Shown: piece after piece, positions 17,339 through 26,846 of the stretch
Numbering within the stretch: the stretch's first letter is position 1
Layout of the letters: the number at the start of each line of letters is the position of its first letter
Assembly (NCBI GenBank): GCA_021324675.1
Contig: JAJPIR010000238.1
Span: 1 to 64,000, forward strand
From: Actinomycetota bacterium
GTDB lineage: Bacteria; Actinomycetota; Actinomycetes; Mycobacteriales; Pseudonocardiaceae
Direction of reading: 5' to 3'
DNA: 64,000 nucleotides
Made by a program: the position numbers and the translations under genes
Notes under the pieces: generated by a model
The model's database searches: none
What the model was told of the DNA's origin: nothing
The model's input: only the letters and a program-made list of their open reading frames with translations

Positions 17339-19813
17339 ATGGTGGGTGCCGATAACACCGAATTTGACGTTTCAGCCGGCAAGGTGATCTCGCTAGGTTT
17401 TGAATCGCCAGCGGGATTTTCCGGTGCGGATCTGGTGAGTCCGGCACAAGCAGCCGCAGCCGGCGCGCTGGTGGATGCACAATTCAAGACCGACCAGCCC
17501 ACGGAATTCCGTATTCATGGGGTATCTGGTTCCGACGGACCCACGATGCTGCAACACCCTCATGTGGTGCAGGTAGCCGGCAAGTCTCCCACGGCGATTT
17601 ACCGGCGATGGGGTCCGGGCGGTCGCGGTCGGCTCTCGGTGCCGTGGCCGGTCGAGGCCTATTCGTGGGGAGGGCTGACGGAACGGCCGTTGGCAGCGGC
17701 ATCCTGGATTATCTTGACCCCGTTCATGCTCTACAACGTCGCCTTTTTCATGCTGCCCGCCGGCGAGGCAAAGGCGGGTCATCATCGGTGGGCTCGGCGG
17801 ATAATGCGGCTACTTGCGCTCGCCGCAACCGCTCAGTTCGTCAATGCCGCAGTCATTGTCTTGATCAGCACGATCGGGTGGCAGAACGCCGCGCTACGAA
17901 GCGGCAATCCGGGTTGGTGGATTGGGTGGTACACCCGGCTGGCTGCCGGGCCACGCGTCGGTGTGGCGCTGGCTGTGGTTGGGACCATCGTCGGCGCCCT
18001 GTGGCTGGCCAGCCTGTGGACAGCGCGCCGGTACGAAAAACGTGAAACGAGCGCCACCACCGAAGGCGACCATCATTGGAAGTTGAGAAGGCCCGGCTTC
18101 TGGCATGGTGCCGCCATCGTGGCCAGGCAACGCAACCTCCACGTCGGTGCGGCATGCGCGCTTGCGGCGCTCAGCGTCGGGTTGCTGCCCACCCAGTATC
18201 CGGTGTGGCGAGCCGTGCTGGTTTCGGCCGCGGCAATCGTGCTCAGCGTCGCCGTGACAGCGACGGCCACCAGGGCGGTCGATCGGGAACACCATCTTGA
18301 CCATCCGGGCAACTCTTCGCGCTCGCGCTTCCGCGCTGTCGCGATTGCCGGTGCGCTGGTGCTGGTCACCGCCGCCCTGAGCAGTTGGTGGGCGGTGGAT
18401 CAGGCTGCCGACCCGGGGGTGGCGCCGGCCATGGCGAGCACCACGAGGGCAATCCTGGCCGTTCAGGTCGTCCTGCTGATCGGTCTGGCGATCACCGTGT
18501 GGGCGCTACGCAGATCCGGGGAAGCGCAACGCACCAGCGGGTGGCAACCCTTCCTTGGTGGGTGGTTGACCGTGCTGGTGTCGCTGCTCGCGGTGCTGCT
18601 GGGCGGCCTGCTCCTGGCAGCGACCAATCTGGCGGTGGCACGATTGTTCGGTTATCCCAGCGGAGTGCACCTCCCGGCCGAGAGGCCAACACCGGCAACG
18701 TTGTACGTGCCGGATGAGGCCTTCGCCTTTGCGATCGGCACGGTGGCCACCCTTCCCGCCTTGCTGCTGGTGACGTCGATGCTGTGGCGCACCTACCGAC
18801 GCGCGCTCCACCACCTCCAAGAAAATGATCAAGTTCGGGCATGGTACCCCGACGCCGAACAGGCACCGGGCGACGCCGTGTACCGGGTCTCTCAAGCGTG
18901 GGCGCTCGCCTCGCTGACCGACCGGGTAGACGTGCTGGTCGCCGTCGTGGGAGTGGCTTGGACCCTCGGGGTCACCGTGGTGGAGGTGCTGGCGCTGCTG
19001 GCCCTCCCCCAGGTAGCGGCTCTGAGCGGGGTGCTTGACGTCCTGGTCACTTTCGGCGTTGGTGTGAGCATCGTGACGGCAACTGTCCTGGTGGGCGTGC
19101 TGCGGTCGACCTATGCCAATCCCGGCCGCAGGCGTGGTATCGGTGCCCTGTGGGATGTGGCGACCTTCTGGCCGCGAGCCACCCATCCGCTAGCACCACC
19201 CTGCTACGCCGAACAGGCCGTCCCCGAGATTGTCGATCGAGTCATGCTGCTGACCGGCGAGCGATCGGACCAGCTCGCCGAGCCATCTGGCGAGGTGCAG
19301 CCCCAACCCATCGTGCATCCGAGCCCGGTACTGATCACTGGCTACAGCCAGGGTTCGCTGATCGCGCCGGCGGTGGTCGCGCAGCTGCCGCGCCGAACGA
19401 TCGACAAGGTTGCGCTGCTGACCCTGGCGTGCCCCTTCCGGCGGCTCTACGGGCGCGCCTTCCCCGCCTACTTCAGTCAGGACTACGCAGCCGAACTCAA
19501 CGAGCTGCTGACAGGCCGGGATGCTGGCGAACCTGGCAGCGAACAGGCCACCCGGCTTGGGAGGTGGCGAAACGTCGTTCGCCGCACCGATTACATCGGA
19601 TCCTGGGTTTTCTCCCCGCCCCAGGCACCTCATCAACAGCCGTGTTCGGCAGCCATAGACGTGGCCTGCTTAGATCCACCATCACTTTATCCGGGTCCTG
19701 GCGGTGACCTATCCCCTATCCATTACCACTCGGACTGGTGGCAAGATCCGCTCCCACCCCTCTACGCTGGCCGACTCATGGCCCAACTCACAGCCCAGCT
19801 TGACCAGAGCTGA
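17339..19813 (+). CDS. large membrane protein with split alpha/beta-hydrolase motifs
   Basis: An 824-aa protein starting 1 bp after the DUF2252 gene. Residues about 55-100 carry a hydrolase-like start (TEFRIHGVSGSDGP, then VEAYSWGGLT). The next ~500 residues hold about nine or ten hydrophobic helices. The C-terminal ~200 residues have the nucleophile motif VLITGYSQGSLIAPAVV and a late His in IHYHSDWWQDP. The order suggests one lipase-like alpha/beta-hydrolase whose first strand and active-site part flank an inserted membrane domain. I recall similar actinobacterial proteins with an HGVGG start. Substrate unknown; a membrane-embedded lipid or ester hydrolase is a reasonable guess. Confidence 0.75.
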   Translation: MVGADNTEFDVSAGKVISLGFESPAGFSGADLVSPAQAAAAGALVDAQFKTDQPTEFRIHGVSGSDGPTMLQHPHVVQVAGKSPTAIYRRWGPGGRGRLSVPWPVEAYSWGGLTERPLAAASWIILTPFMLYNVAFFMLPAGEAKAGHHRWARRIMRLLALAATAQFVNAAVIVLISTIGWQNAALRSGNPGWWIGWYTRLAAGPRVGVALAVVGTIVGALWLASLWTARRYEKRETSATTEGDHHWKLRRPGFWHGAAIVARQRNLHVGAACALAALSVGLLPTQYPVWRAVLVSAAAIVLSVAVTATATRAVDREHHLDHPGNSSRSRFRAVAIAGALVLVTAALSSWWAVDQAADPGVAPAMASTTRAILAVQVVLLIGLAITVWALRRSGEAQRTSGWQPFLGGWLTVLVSLLAVLLGGLLLAATNLAVARLFGYPSGVHLPAERPTPATLYVPDEAFAFAIGTVATLPALLLVTSMLWRTYRRALHHLQENDQVRAWYPDAEQAPGDAVYRVSQAWALASLTDRVDVLVAVVGVAWTLGVTVVEVLALLALPQVAALSGVLDVLVTFGVGVSIVTATVLVGVLRSTYANPGRRRGIGALWDVATFWPRATHPLAPPCYAEQAVPEIVDRVMLLTGERSDQLAEPSGEVQPQPIVHPSPVLITGYSQGSLIAPAVVAQLPRRTIDKVALLTLACPFRRLYGRAFPAYFSQDYAAELNELLTGRDAGEPGSEQATRLGRWRNVVRRTDYIGSWVFSPPQAPHQQPCSAAIDVACLDPPSLYPGPGGDLSPIHYHSDWWQDPLPPLYAGRLMAQLTAQLDQS

Positions 19814-19818
19814 GTTCG

Positions 19819-21363
19819 CTACCAGCGAAGATGCGGCCGCGGGCGATCGGGCCAATTCTCCTCGTGGCGCCGATATACCGCGATGGGACGCTCGGCGATC
19901 CGGAAGGTGAAGCGACCGGCCTCGTCCCAGACTTCACCGTCGGTGGACAGCATGGCGTGGCCGCCCAGCAGCTCGACATCAAGTGACGGTGCCTCGCGCT
20001 GCACGTAGGTCCGGGTGTGTTGCAGCGCGCCCAACGCGAGCGCGATAACCGCTCGAGTCCGGGAGAACCGCCGGTCGGCACGCAGGTACCGGATGTCGAG
20101 CAGTCCGGAGTCCAGCTGCGGCCGCCAGGCCGGCACCATGCCACGCGGGTGATACGGTCCGTTGCCGACGAAAAGAATCCACAGCGTCTGCTCCTTCCCA
20201 TCAAGCTCTACCCGCAATGGTTGGGCGTGGCGCAATGTGCGAACGAGCGCAGCGGCGAATGCCGGCCATTTCCCCCACCTGATCTCCCATTTCTCCCTGA
20301 GCCGGACCAGGTCGGAGTAGCAGCCAAGGCTTGCCGTGTTGAGGAAGTAGCGGGTGTGGGGCGCCCGCCCGCCATCGTGTATCTCCACCAGACCCAGGTC
20401 CACCGCGACCGCTTCACCGGCTTGGGTAGCGTCGACAACCTCCTGCAGGTCGTACACGCCGACGTCGCGGGCGAAGTGGTTGAGAGTGCCGGTCGGCACC
20501 ATGACCAGCGGCAGACCTCGCCGGCCCGCCACGGCTGCGGCGGCGGCTACCGTTCCGTCGCCTCCCGCGACACCCACGGCGCGCACCGCACCGTTGCTGC
20601 GCGCATGGCCGGCCGCCAATTCGGTCTCGAGCTGATCCTGGAGATCTACCTCTTCCGAGGCCCGCAGCACGGTCGCGGCTGGTAACGCTTCTGCTATGTC
20701 GTCGGTGGGGTCGTAGTCGGGTTCGCCAGAGCGTGGATTCGTCACCAAGACCAGGCCGGCACCGCCGGGCAGCGCCGGCGCGTGGTTGTGCGGTCGTGCC
20801 AGCGCTTCGTCAGTCGTCCGCACCGGCCACCAGCGCTGGGTGCTCAGCGCGATGCCGGAACCGACCGCCGCCCCCACCACCACATCGGATGTCCAGTGCA
20901 CACCGACGTGGATCCGGGAGTACGCCACGGCGGCCGCCAACGGCGCAAGGGCTAAGCCCGCCTTGGGGCATTCCAAGCCAACAGCTGTGGCAAATGCCGC
21001 TGCGGAGGCAGCATGCCCGGACGGAAACGACGACGACGTCGGTGGATCATCGAGCAGCTGGTAGGCAGGTAGCTCACGCGCGGCCGGGCGGCGCCGGGGC
21101 AACATCGGTTTGAGCACGGTGTTGGCGGTGAAGCTGGTGGCGGCGATGGAGAAGACACCGCGCAGTGCGGCGCGCCGGGTGGCACCCTTTCTGATGCCCA
21201 GTGCCGCTGCTATGGCGAACCACAGCATGCCGTGATTGGCCGCCGTGCTCAAAACTTTCATGGCACCGTCGAGCACGCGGGGCGGCTGCCGCCCGATCCA
21301 TCGGGAGATATCGCGGTCGGCATCGCAGATCTTGTCCAGCTGGCGGCGCATCCACACCATCAC
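19819..21363 (-). CDS. fused PAP2 phosphatase / diacylglycerol-kinase-like lipid kinase
   Basis: A 514-aa fusion. The N-terminal half is a PAP2 membrane phosphatase with all three motifs: KPMLPRRRP (85-93), PSGHAAS (about 114-120) and SRIHVGVHWTSD (149-160). The second half is a DAG kinase/LCB5 catalytic domain with LVTNPRSG (about 207), the nucleotide motif VAGGDGTV (about 267-274) and PTGTLNHFARDVG. One chain could phosphorylate a lipid alcohol and dephosphorylate lipid phosphates or pyrophosphates. Such fusions are known in mycobacteria and relatives. It converges on the preceding membrane-hydrolase gene with a 5-bp gap. Confidence 0.88.
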   Translation of the reverse strand: MMVWMRRQLDKICDADRDISRWIGRQPPRVLDGAMKVLSTAANHGMLWFAIAAALGIRKGATRRAALRGVFSIAATSFTANTVLKPMLPRRRPAARELPAYQLLDDPPTSSSFPSGHAASAAAFATAVGLECPKAGLALAPLAAAVAYSRIHVGVHWTSDVVVGAAVGSGIALSTQRWWPVRTTDEALARPHNHAPALPGGAGLVLVTNPRSGEPDYDPTDDIAEALPAATVLRASEEVDLQDQLETELAAGHARSNGAVRAVGVAGGDGTVAAAAAVAGRRGLPLVMVPTGTLNHFARDVGVYDLQEVVDATQAGEAVAVDLGLVEIHDGGRAPHTRYFLNTASLGCYSDLVRLREKWEIRWGKWPAFAAALVRTLRHAQPLRVELDGKEQTLWILFVGNGPYHPRGMVPAWRPQLDSGLLDIRYLRADRRFSRTRAVIALALGALQHTRTYVQREAPSLDVELLGGHAMLSTDGEVWDEAGRFTFRIAERPIAVYRRHEENWPDRPRPHLRW

Positions 21364-21399
21364 AGTGGCGACGATACGTGCGTGCGCCCTACCGCAGGT

Positions 21400-22767
21400 T
21401 CAGCGTGGTGCGTCTGCCAATTCGGGAAATGGCGTCACCAAGCCTTCCCGCACGATCCGCACGGTGTCGTGCCGCCTGCGCAGTAACTGGCCGACGGCCA
21501 GCACGAGGTACGCCCCGGACAGCACGACGATGACAACGTGGTTGGCCTCGGGGGACATCGTGAGGCTGCTGATGAACTGCACGGTGAACAGCACCAGCAA
21601 CGTCGCCGCGCCCAGCATGGTCAGGCCTAGATCGATCAGGACGCTGACCGCGAACAGCGACTGGGCGGCTGTCAGCAGCAGTTCGAAGCGTTGCTGGGTG
21701 TCCAGCGGCAAGCCGTCAGTGGTGGTGGCCGACAGCGCGAAGACCAGCGGGATCGTCCCGACCAGCAGCGTCCACTGGTTGACCTTGCTGGACAGCAGGG
21801 CGCCGAGGGAGTCGGATGCCTTGAGCCGCCAGGCGTACAGGCAGGCCACGATGAGCTCGGGAGACTCGCTGGCCAACGGTGCCACCCACTGGACCAGCAC
21901 GAACTGGTCCACACCGAGCTGGGTGCCGGTGGCCACGAGGCTCCCGGCGAAGTGCTCCGCGGTGGCCAGAATGAACAGCGCGGCCAGCGCGAACATCCCG
22001 CCCACCCAACCTCGGCGCGGACCGCGCGGCTTGTCGCCAACCCAGCGCGCGACCCCCTCCAGGTCCGGCTCCTTGGCCGGCGCCTGCGACAGGCGCCATG
22101 CATAGACCACGAAAATCGACACGAGGACCGCGGCATCGATCAGCGTGAGGGTGTGCCGTAGCGGAAGGGTCAGGGAGTACAGCGTGGCGAGGCCAAGGAA
22201 AACCACCTCGGCCGACATCGTCGGCGCCAGTGCAACCCGTCCCGGATGGGTCGACGGGCTGTCGTGACCACCCCGTCTGCGTGCGCGCAGCGCGGCCACG
22301 CTGGCCACGAGAACCACCAGTGGCCAGCCGACGCCGACCAACACCCGGTTCGCGCCGGTCATGTTGGCCAGCGCCAGCGCGCACGGATTGCTCCCATCCG
22401 GTTGCGGAACGCAGGCGCCGTGCTGCTGGTAAATCCCACCGGCTTGGAAGGTGAACACGAAGTCCACGGCGTACTCCGGCAACACCGCAAGCAACGCCAG
22501 CACCGCCAGCGCCAGCCCGGCACTCACGTCGACCTGGGCAGCTTCCGCTGCCCACGACAGGACGAACGCGGCACCGATGATCGCGGCACCGAACACCAGC
22601 GCGGCGAATGCTGGAGGTAAGCCGGGATGCGGCAGGCTCAGGTAGTCCGCAGTCCCGAGGTAAACCCCTGGCAAGCAGGCTGCGATGGCGAGCGGCAGCT
22701 GGTACGGAAACCGGCGCGACACCCACTCATGATGCCCGTGCCGGATCTCGGTCAAACAGAACCGCAA
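21400..22767 (-). CDS. Ca2+(Na+)/H+ exchanger-type cation antiporter
   Basis: A 455-aa protein with about 11 hydrophobic helices arranged as two inverted halves. The alpha-repeat motifs of the CaCA superfamily are visible: ALLAVLPEYAVDFVFT in the first half and VAPLASESPELIVACLYAW in the second, with GALLSSKVNQWTLLVGTIP after it. The loops between halves are short and include a cluster rich in Arg. The exact ions are not decidable from motifs. The start at 22767 is the first in frame; a GTG at the VSRRFPYQ position, 15 codons in, would also suit. It is upstream of and same-strand as the PAP2/DAGK gene. Confidence 0.82.
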   Translation of the reverse strand: MRFCLTEIRHGHHEWVSRRFPYQLPLAIAACLPGVYLGTADYLSLPHPGLPPAFAALVFGAAIIGAAFVLSWAAEAAQVDVSAGLALAVLALLAVLPEYAVDFVFTFQAGGIYQQHGACVPQPDGSNPCALALANMTGANRVLVGVGWPLVVLVASVAALRARRRGGHDSPSTHPGRVALAPTMSAEVVFLGLATLYSLTLPLRHTLTLIDAAVLVSIFVVYAWRLSQAPAKEPDLEGVARWVGDKPRGPRRGWVGGMFALAALFILATAEHFAGSLVATGTQLGVDQFVLVQWVAPLASESPELIVACLYAWRLKASDSLGALLSSKVNQWTLLVGTIPLVFALSATTTDGLPLDTQQRFELLLTAAQSLFAVSVLIDLGLTMLGAATLLVLFTVQFISSLTMSPEANHVVIVVLSGAYLVLAVGQLLRRRHDTVRIVREGLVTPFPELADAPR

Positions 22768-22889
22768 GCGAGCTTGATCTGCCGTCGGCGGTGCGACGGT
22801 GGCAGGCGCTGAGTGATGCCTGGGGTGACCGGGTACTCCGGTATCGGTGACGTCGCTGAAACGTCAGCGTGGTTGGTCAGGTGAAACCG

Positions 22890-24020
22890 ATGTGCAGGAT
22901 GTTGGGCGTAGTACTGCTGCTGGTGTGCGCGGTACTTCTGAATGGTTGCCAGGTCGCCACGGGGCCGCAGTCGGTCGCGACGTCGCCGGCAAACGGCGCG
23001 ACAGACGTCAACCCCACCAATCCGGTAACGGTCACGGTGGATCACGGCAAGCTCACCCAGGTCGGGCTCACCAATGCCGAGGGCAAACCGGTGGCCGGGA
23101 CGCTGTCCGAAGATGGCCACAGTTGGAGAGCCACGGAGCCATTGGGTTACGGCAAGCGCTACACCTATTCGGGCACCGCCACCGGCGCCGACGGCAAGCC
23201 GGTGCCCGTGGCCGGCTCGTTCACCACAGTGAAACCGCAACAGCTGGTCAGTGGGACGTTCAACATCCACGACGGCGAGACCGTGGGCATCGCGGCACCG
23301 ATCATCCTGCAGTTCGACGATCATGTCACCGACCAGGCAGCGGCCCAGCGGGCGCTGCAGGTACACACCTCGGTGCCGGCCGAGGGCTCGTGGGCTTGGC
23401 TGCCCGACGACAACGGCCGCTCGCGGGTGCACTGGCGATCCAGGAATTACCTGCAGCCCGGCACCCAGGTCAGCGTCGCCGCGAAGCTGTACGGGGTCAA
23501 CTACGGCGGGGGCAGGTGGGGGCAGGAAGACCTGAGCCTGCATTTCACCGTCGGGCGGGCACAAATCGTCAATGCCGATGTCAACAGCCATCGGTTGGTG
23601 GTGATCCGCGACGGCAACGTGGTCATGGATTTCCCGGCCAGCTACGGGTTGGGCACCGACCCGAATCGGGTCACCCGCAGCGGCACCCACGTAGTGATGA
23701 GCAAAAGCCCGCTGTATCTCATGTCGAACCCTGCCTACGGATACGTCAACTTTCCCTCGCACTGGTCAGTGCGGATTTCCAACAATGGTGAGTTCATTCA
23801 CGCCAACCCGGAGACCACGGGAGTGCAGGGCTCGGCGAACGTCACCCACGGCTGTGTCAACCTGTCCATGACCAACGCGAAGGAGTACTTCGACAGCGCG
23901 CTGTTCGGGGACCCGGTCGAGGTCAGCGGCAGCCGCGTGGCAATGTCGGCCGCAGACGGCGACATCTACGACTGGACCGTGCCCTGGGACTCCTGGACCG
24001 CGATGTCCGCGCTGCAGTGA
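22890..24020 (+). CDS. lipoprotein L,D-transpeptidase (YkuD) with Ig-like domains
   Basis: The 376-aa protein starts with a lipoprotein signal (GVVLLLVCAVLLNGC, lipidated Cys about 20). Two Ig-like beta domains follow (about 25-125 and 125-245, with NPTNPVTVTVDHGK and GSFTTVKPQQ), then a YkuD catalytic domain ending in THGCVNLS, with His320, Cys322 and Asn324 of the HGCVN motif. These enzymes make 3-3 cross-links in the peptidoglycan of mycobacteria and relatives. ATG 22890 has AGGTGAA upstream; a GTG at 22869 would add seven residues. The C-terminal tail after the active site (WTVPWDSW) is usual for LdtMt2-like proteins. Confidence 0.92.
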   Translation: MCRMLGVVLLLVCAVLLNGCQVATGPQSVATSPANGATDVNPTNPVTVTVDHGKLTQVGLTNAEGKPVAGTLSEDGHSWRATEPLGYGKRYTYSGTATGADGKPVPVAGSFTTVKPQQLVSGTFNIHDGETVGIAAPIILQFDDHVTDQAAAQRALQVHTSVPAEGSWAWLPDDNGRSRVHWRSRNYLQPGTQVSVAAKLYGVNYGGGRWGQEDLSLHFTVGRAQIVNADVNSHRLVVIRDGNVVMDFPASYGLGTDPNRVTRSGTHVVMSKSPLYLMSNPAYGYVNFPSHWSVRISNNGEFIHANPETTGVQGSANVTHGCVNLSMTNAKEYFDSALFGDPVEVSGSRVAMSAADGDIYDWTVPWDSWTAMSALQ

Positions 24021-24217
24021 CTTCACGCGCCCGATCGCTTGAGGCACCGAAGTCCAGGAGTGATGATCAGCTACGCGGGCGACGGTTGACGCCATCCGGT
24101 CATCTATATGAAGCCGCTGAGGACTAATTCATGCAGAACTTAGTTGCACAGGGCCAAGAAAAGTGAAAGCGAGCAGATCGCCTGGGCAATCCATGATCGA
24201 CCGGGCATTATACGAGG

Positions 24218-24934
24218 ATGGGGCGCCTCTCTTTCAATGCAACGCATTACCAATCACATTCTGATGTCGCAGTGAGTAAGCACTCGGTGGCTCAGCGTCA
24301 TAGAGGTCACCGCCGGAGCGTCACGATCGCTGTCGCGGGAACGGTCCTGGCCGTCATGCCGATGGCAACCCCTGCGCAGGGGTCCACGGCAGCCACGATC
24401 ACGCCCGCCAGCTACGAGCGCGCGGTTCCGGCGTCGCTGATCGGCAGCGGCACCTTCAGCCTGCCTGACCCCACCTCCAAGGCCATCACCTACAACACCG
24501 GCCTGGTGCCGGTCGACGCGGCGATCTTGGCCAGCATGGGTCCGTCCGGCGCGGATTACTCCCGAACAGTGGCGACGCTGACAGTCGCCGGGCTACTACC
24601 TAACCGTGGCTATGCAGTTCACGCGCACACCAAGCCTTGCGGAATTACCGGCGAAGATGCGGGACCGCATTACCAGAATCACGTTGATCCTGCCGCGACT
24701 CCCCAGAAACCGTCGACCGATCCGTTCTACGCCAACCCGCGTAACGAGATCTGGCTGGACGTGCGGACTGATGCAGCCGGCCAAGGCACCTCCCGCACCA
24801 CCGTGCCGTTCGCCTTCACCGACCGGACGCCGGGATCAATCGTGATCCATGAAGCGATGAGCACCGCAACCGCCCGGGGTCAAGCAGGCCAGGCAGGTGC
24901 GCGGATCGCCTGCCTCACTCTGTCCCGGGAGTAA
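24218..24934 (+). CDS. secreted Cu/Zn superoxide-dismutase-like protein
   Basis: A 238-aa protein with an N-terminal basic stretch and a signal-like hydrophobic segment (SVTIAVAGTVLAVMPMATPA). The SOD core is recognisable from GYAVHAHTKPCG (the HxH copper ligands), AGPHYQNHVDP (bridging and zinc-site His) and IVIHEAMS (last copper His), with paired cysteines at KPCG and RIACL. Sequence outside these blocks is divergent and the zinc loop seems longer than in SodC. Superoxide dismutation is likely but not certain. The ATG at 24218 has little ribosome site; a GTG at 24272 gives a shorter signal region. Confidence 0.68.
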   Translation: MGRLSFNATHYQSHSDVAVSKHSVAQRHRGHRRSVTIAVAGTVLAVMPMATPAQGSTAATITPASYERAVPASLIGSGTFSLPDPTSKAITYNTGLVPVDAAILASMGPSGADYSRTVATLTVAGLLPNRGYAVHAHTKPCGITGEDAGPHYQNHVDPAATPQKPSTDPFYANPRNEIWLDVRTDAAGQGTSRTTVPFAFTDRTPGSIVIHEAMSTATARGQAGQAGARIACLTLSRE

Positions 24935-24946
24935 TCTCACGCGACT

Positions 24947-25888
24947 ATGACCTTGCAGATCGTGTCGGGAACGGCCCACCGTGCGCTTGCAGAGGCCGCT
25001 GCCGGACTGCTGGGCTTGCAGCTGTCGCCCTGCCTGATTGACCGCTTTCCCGACGGTGAGCTGCGGCCCCAGCTGGCATGCCTGCGGGGTGCTGACGTCT
25101 ACGTGATCGCGCCGACGGCGCCTGCGGTCAACGAGCACGTCGTCGAGTTGCTTCTGCTGCTCGACGCGTGCCGGCGGTGTGACGCGGCGCGGATAACCGC
25201 AGTCATGCCGTACTTCGGATACGCCCGTCAAGACCGCCGCAGCCGCACCGGGGAGCCGGTGGGGGCCCGGGTTGTCAGCGATGCGCTGGTGACTGCGGGG
25301 GCGCAGCGGCTGGTCGTCGTGGACCCTCACACCCTGGCACTGGAAGCGATGTGCACCGTGCCAGTGGAAATGCTGACCGCGGTGCCGACGTTGGTCACGG
25401 CCCTGGCATCGTCAGTTTCTCCCGGAGCGGTCGTGGTAGCACCTGACCGCGGCGCAATCAGACTTGCCGAGCATTACGCCACACTGCTGGACACCTCGGT
25501 GGCCGTGGTACGCAAAACTCGGAAAAGTCCGACGCAGGTCCGCGCTGAGGAATTGACAGGTGACGTAGGTGGCCGAGCCGTCATCATTGTGGACGACATG
25601 ATCACCACAGGTGCAACGATTGAGGCTGCGGCTCGTGCGCTACTCGACCACGGCGCCAGGCCCGAGATGATCGTTGCCGCTACCCATAGTCTCTTGATCG
25701 ATCCCGCGGCGGAACGCCTCGCCGCTCTGCCGCTGAGCGCTGTGTTCGTCACCGACAGCGTGGCGCAGCAGGAAACAACTCCGGCGCTGCCGGTTCAGGT
25801 GCATTCCATTGCGCCGCTACTGGCCGACGCCGTGGGACGGCTGCATCGTGATCAGGCACTGGACGACCTGCTGATGATCCAGCCCTGA
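24947..25888 (+). CDS. ribose-phosphate pyrophosphokinase (PRPP synthetase) paralogue
   Basis: A 313-aa protein that makes PRPP from ribose-5-P and ATP. The family features are RFPDGELRPQL (about 34-44), MPYFGYARQDRRSRTGEPV (about 87-105, the flexible catalytic region), VVDPHTLALEAM (about 124-135) and the PRPP loop VIIVDDMITTGATIEAAAR (about 210-228). The sequence is more divergent than a housekeeping Prs, since the metal-binding DLH is DPH here. It begins 12 bp after the SodC-like gene. It could be a second PRPP synthetase or a related pyrophosphokinase. Confidence 0.83.
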   Translation: MTLQIVSGTAHRALAEAAAGLLGLQLSPCLIDRFPDGELRPQLACLRGADVYVIAPTAPAVNEHVVELLLLLDACRRCDAARITAVMPYFGYARQDRRSRTGEPVGARVVSDALVTAGAQRLVVVDPHTLALEAMCTVPVEMLTAVPTLVTALASSVSPGAVVVAPDRGAIRLAEHYATLLDTSVAVVRKTRKSPTQVRAEELTGDVGGRAVIIVDDMITTGATIEAAARALLDHGARPEMIVAATHSLLIDPAAERLAALPLSAVFVTDSVAQQETTPALPVQVHSIAPLLADAVGRLHRDQALDDLLMIQP

Positions 25889-25940
25889 CGCACCCGATAC
25901 GCAAGCTCATGTCGCAATTCGCCAGGTGTGGGAGGTCCCC

Positions 25941-26234
25941 ATGAAGTTCCTCGTCGTCTGGAAGATGGAAATCTCCAGGATCTCTGCGGAAATGATGAAG
26001 ACCGTGCTCCGCATGCCCGATTACGCCAAGCCTCTGGAGGATAGCGGCAAGGTGATCGGTCGCTACCACATCGTGGGCTATCACGGTGGCGCGTGGATCT
26101 TCAACGTGGAATCAAACGATGAGCTGGAAATGCTGCTGGCGCAGGCGCCGGTCTACAACTTCTCCCATTTCGACGTCTACCCCTTGGCTGACATGACGTC
26201 CCTGCCCGTTGTTCCGCCTGAGCAACAACCGTAA
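25941..26234 (+). CDS. muconolactone isomerase-like small protein
   Basis: A 97-aa protein. The ATG at 25941 has GGGAGGT five bases upstream. It starts MKFLVVWKMEI and continues with KVIGRYHIVGYHGGAWIFNV and a late NFSHFDVYPLADM, the ferredoxin-like alpha+beta layout of muconolactone delta-isomerase and relatives. No other catechol-pathway gene is nearby, so a true isomerase role is doubtful; it may be a dimeric alpha+beta barrel protein of other function. Confidence 0.68.
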   Translation: MKFLVVWKMEISRISAEMMKTVLRMPDYAKPLEDSGKVIGRYHIVGYHGGAWIFNVESNDELEMLLAQAPVYNFSHFDVYPLADMTSLPVVPPEQQP

Positions 26235-26262
26235 CCAGTCCTGGTATCTGGCCGGCCGCGCT

Positions 26263-26302
26263 GCGGGTCCCGCCAAGCCGCAACGATGCAGGCCGGACCC
26301 GC
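26263..26302. terminator. inverted repeat between convergent genes, possible terminator
   Basis: GCGGGTCC at 26263-26270 is repeated inverted as GGACCCGC at 26295-26302, with a 24-base loop. It lies between two convergent genes (one ending at 26234 on plus, the other at 26355 on minus), which suits a two-way terminator, but there is no run of T after either arm. Confidence 0.35.
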
Positions 26303-26354
26303 AAGCGTTCAACTGGTGCTGCTGCCGGCCTTCTTTTGCCCTCTCGGCGCTTGC

Positions 26355-26846
26355 CTAGGGGGCTTGCCCGGAATCACCAGCGCGGGACTGCACCGTGATC
26401 CGCTGTCGGCGGCTTGAGGACGCCTTGGGCAACTGCAACCGCAGAACACCGTTGTCCAGGTTGGCGGTGGTCGACTCGGTGTTCACCTCGCTGGGCAGCG
26501 TGATCCGGTAGTCGAAGCGGCCACTTCGCCGGGTCTGCTGGGCGTCACCGTCGCCGTCCTCGGCCGTGCCGTACTCACCGGTGATGCGAAGCTCTCTGCC
26601 GTCCAATTCGATGGCGACGTCCTCGGGGCGTACCCCGGGTACATCGGCTTCTACAGCGTAGGCGTCATCGGTCTCCTGGATGTCGACCGGTGGTGACCAC
26701 GACTGGACACTGACTCGGGCTACATCAGGGAATGAGTTGGTCAACATCCGGCTCATCTGGTCGAACAGATCATCAAAGCCGGGAAGCACGCCAAAGGGAT
26801 CCCAGCGGCGGGCGGGGTAGCGACCCCCGCGCATCGACAATGTCAT
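26355..26846 (-). CDS. Hsp20/alpha-crystallin family small heat shock protein
   Basis: A 163-aa protein with start at 26846, preceded by GAGAGGACAGG. It opens with a WDPFGVLPGFDDLFDQM N-terminal arm, then the alpha-crystallin domain from about SWSPPVDIQETDDAYAVEAD through ELDGRELRITGEY, with the end motif NGVLRLQLPKA and a short C-terminal tail (RRQRITVQ). Small Hsps hold unfolding proteins in large oligomers. I looked for the HspR (HAIR) operator upstream and did not find a full one. Confidence 0.9.
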   Translation of the reverse strand: MTLSMRGGRYPARRWDPFGVLPGFDDLFDQMSRMLTNSFPDVARVSVQSWSPPVDIQETDDAYAVEADVPGVRPEDVAIELDGRELRITGEYGTAEDGDGDAQQTRRSGRFDYRITLPSEVNTESTTANLDNGVLRLQLPKASSSRRQRITVQSRAGDSGQAP

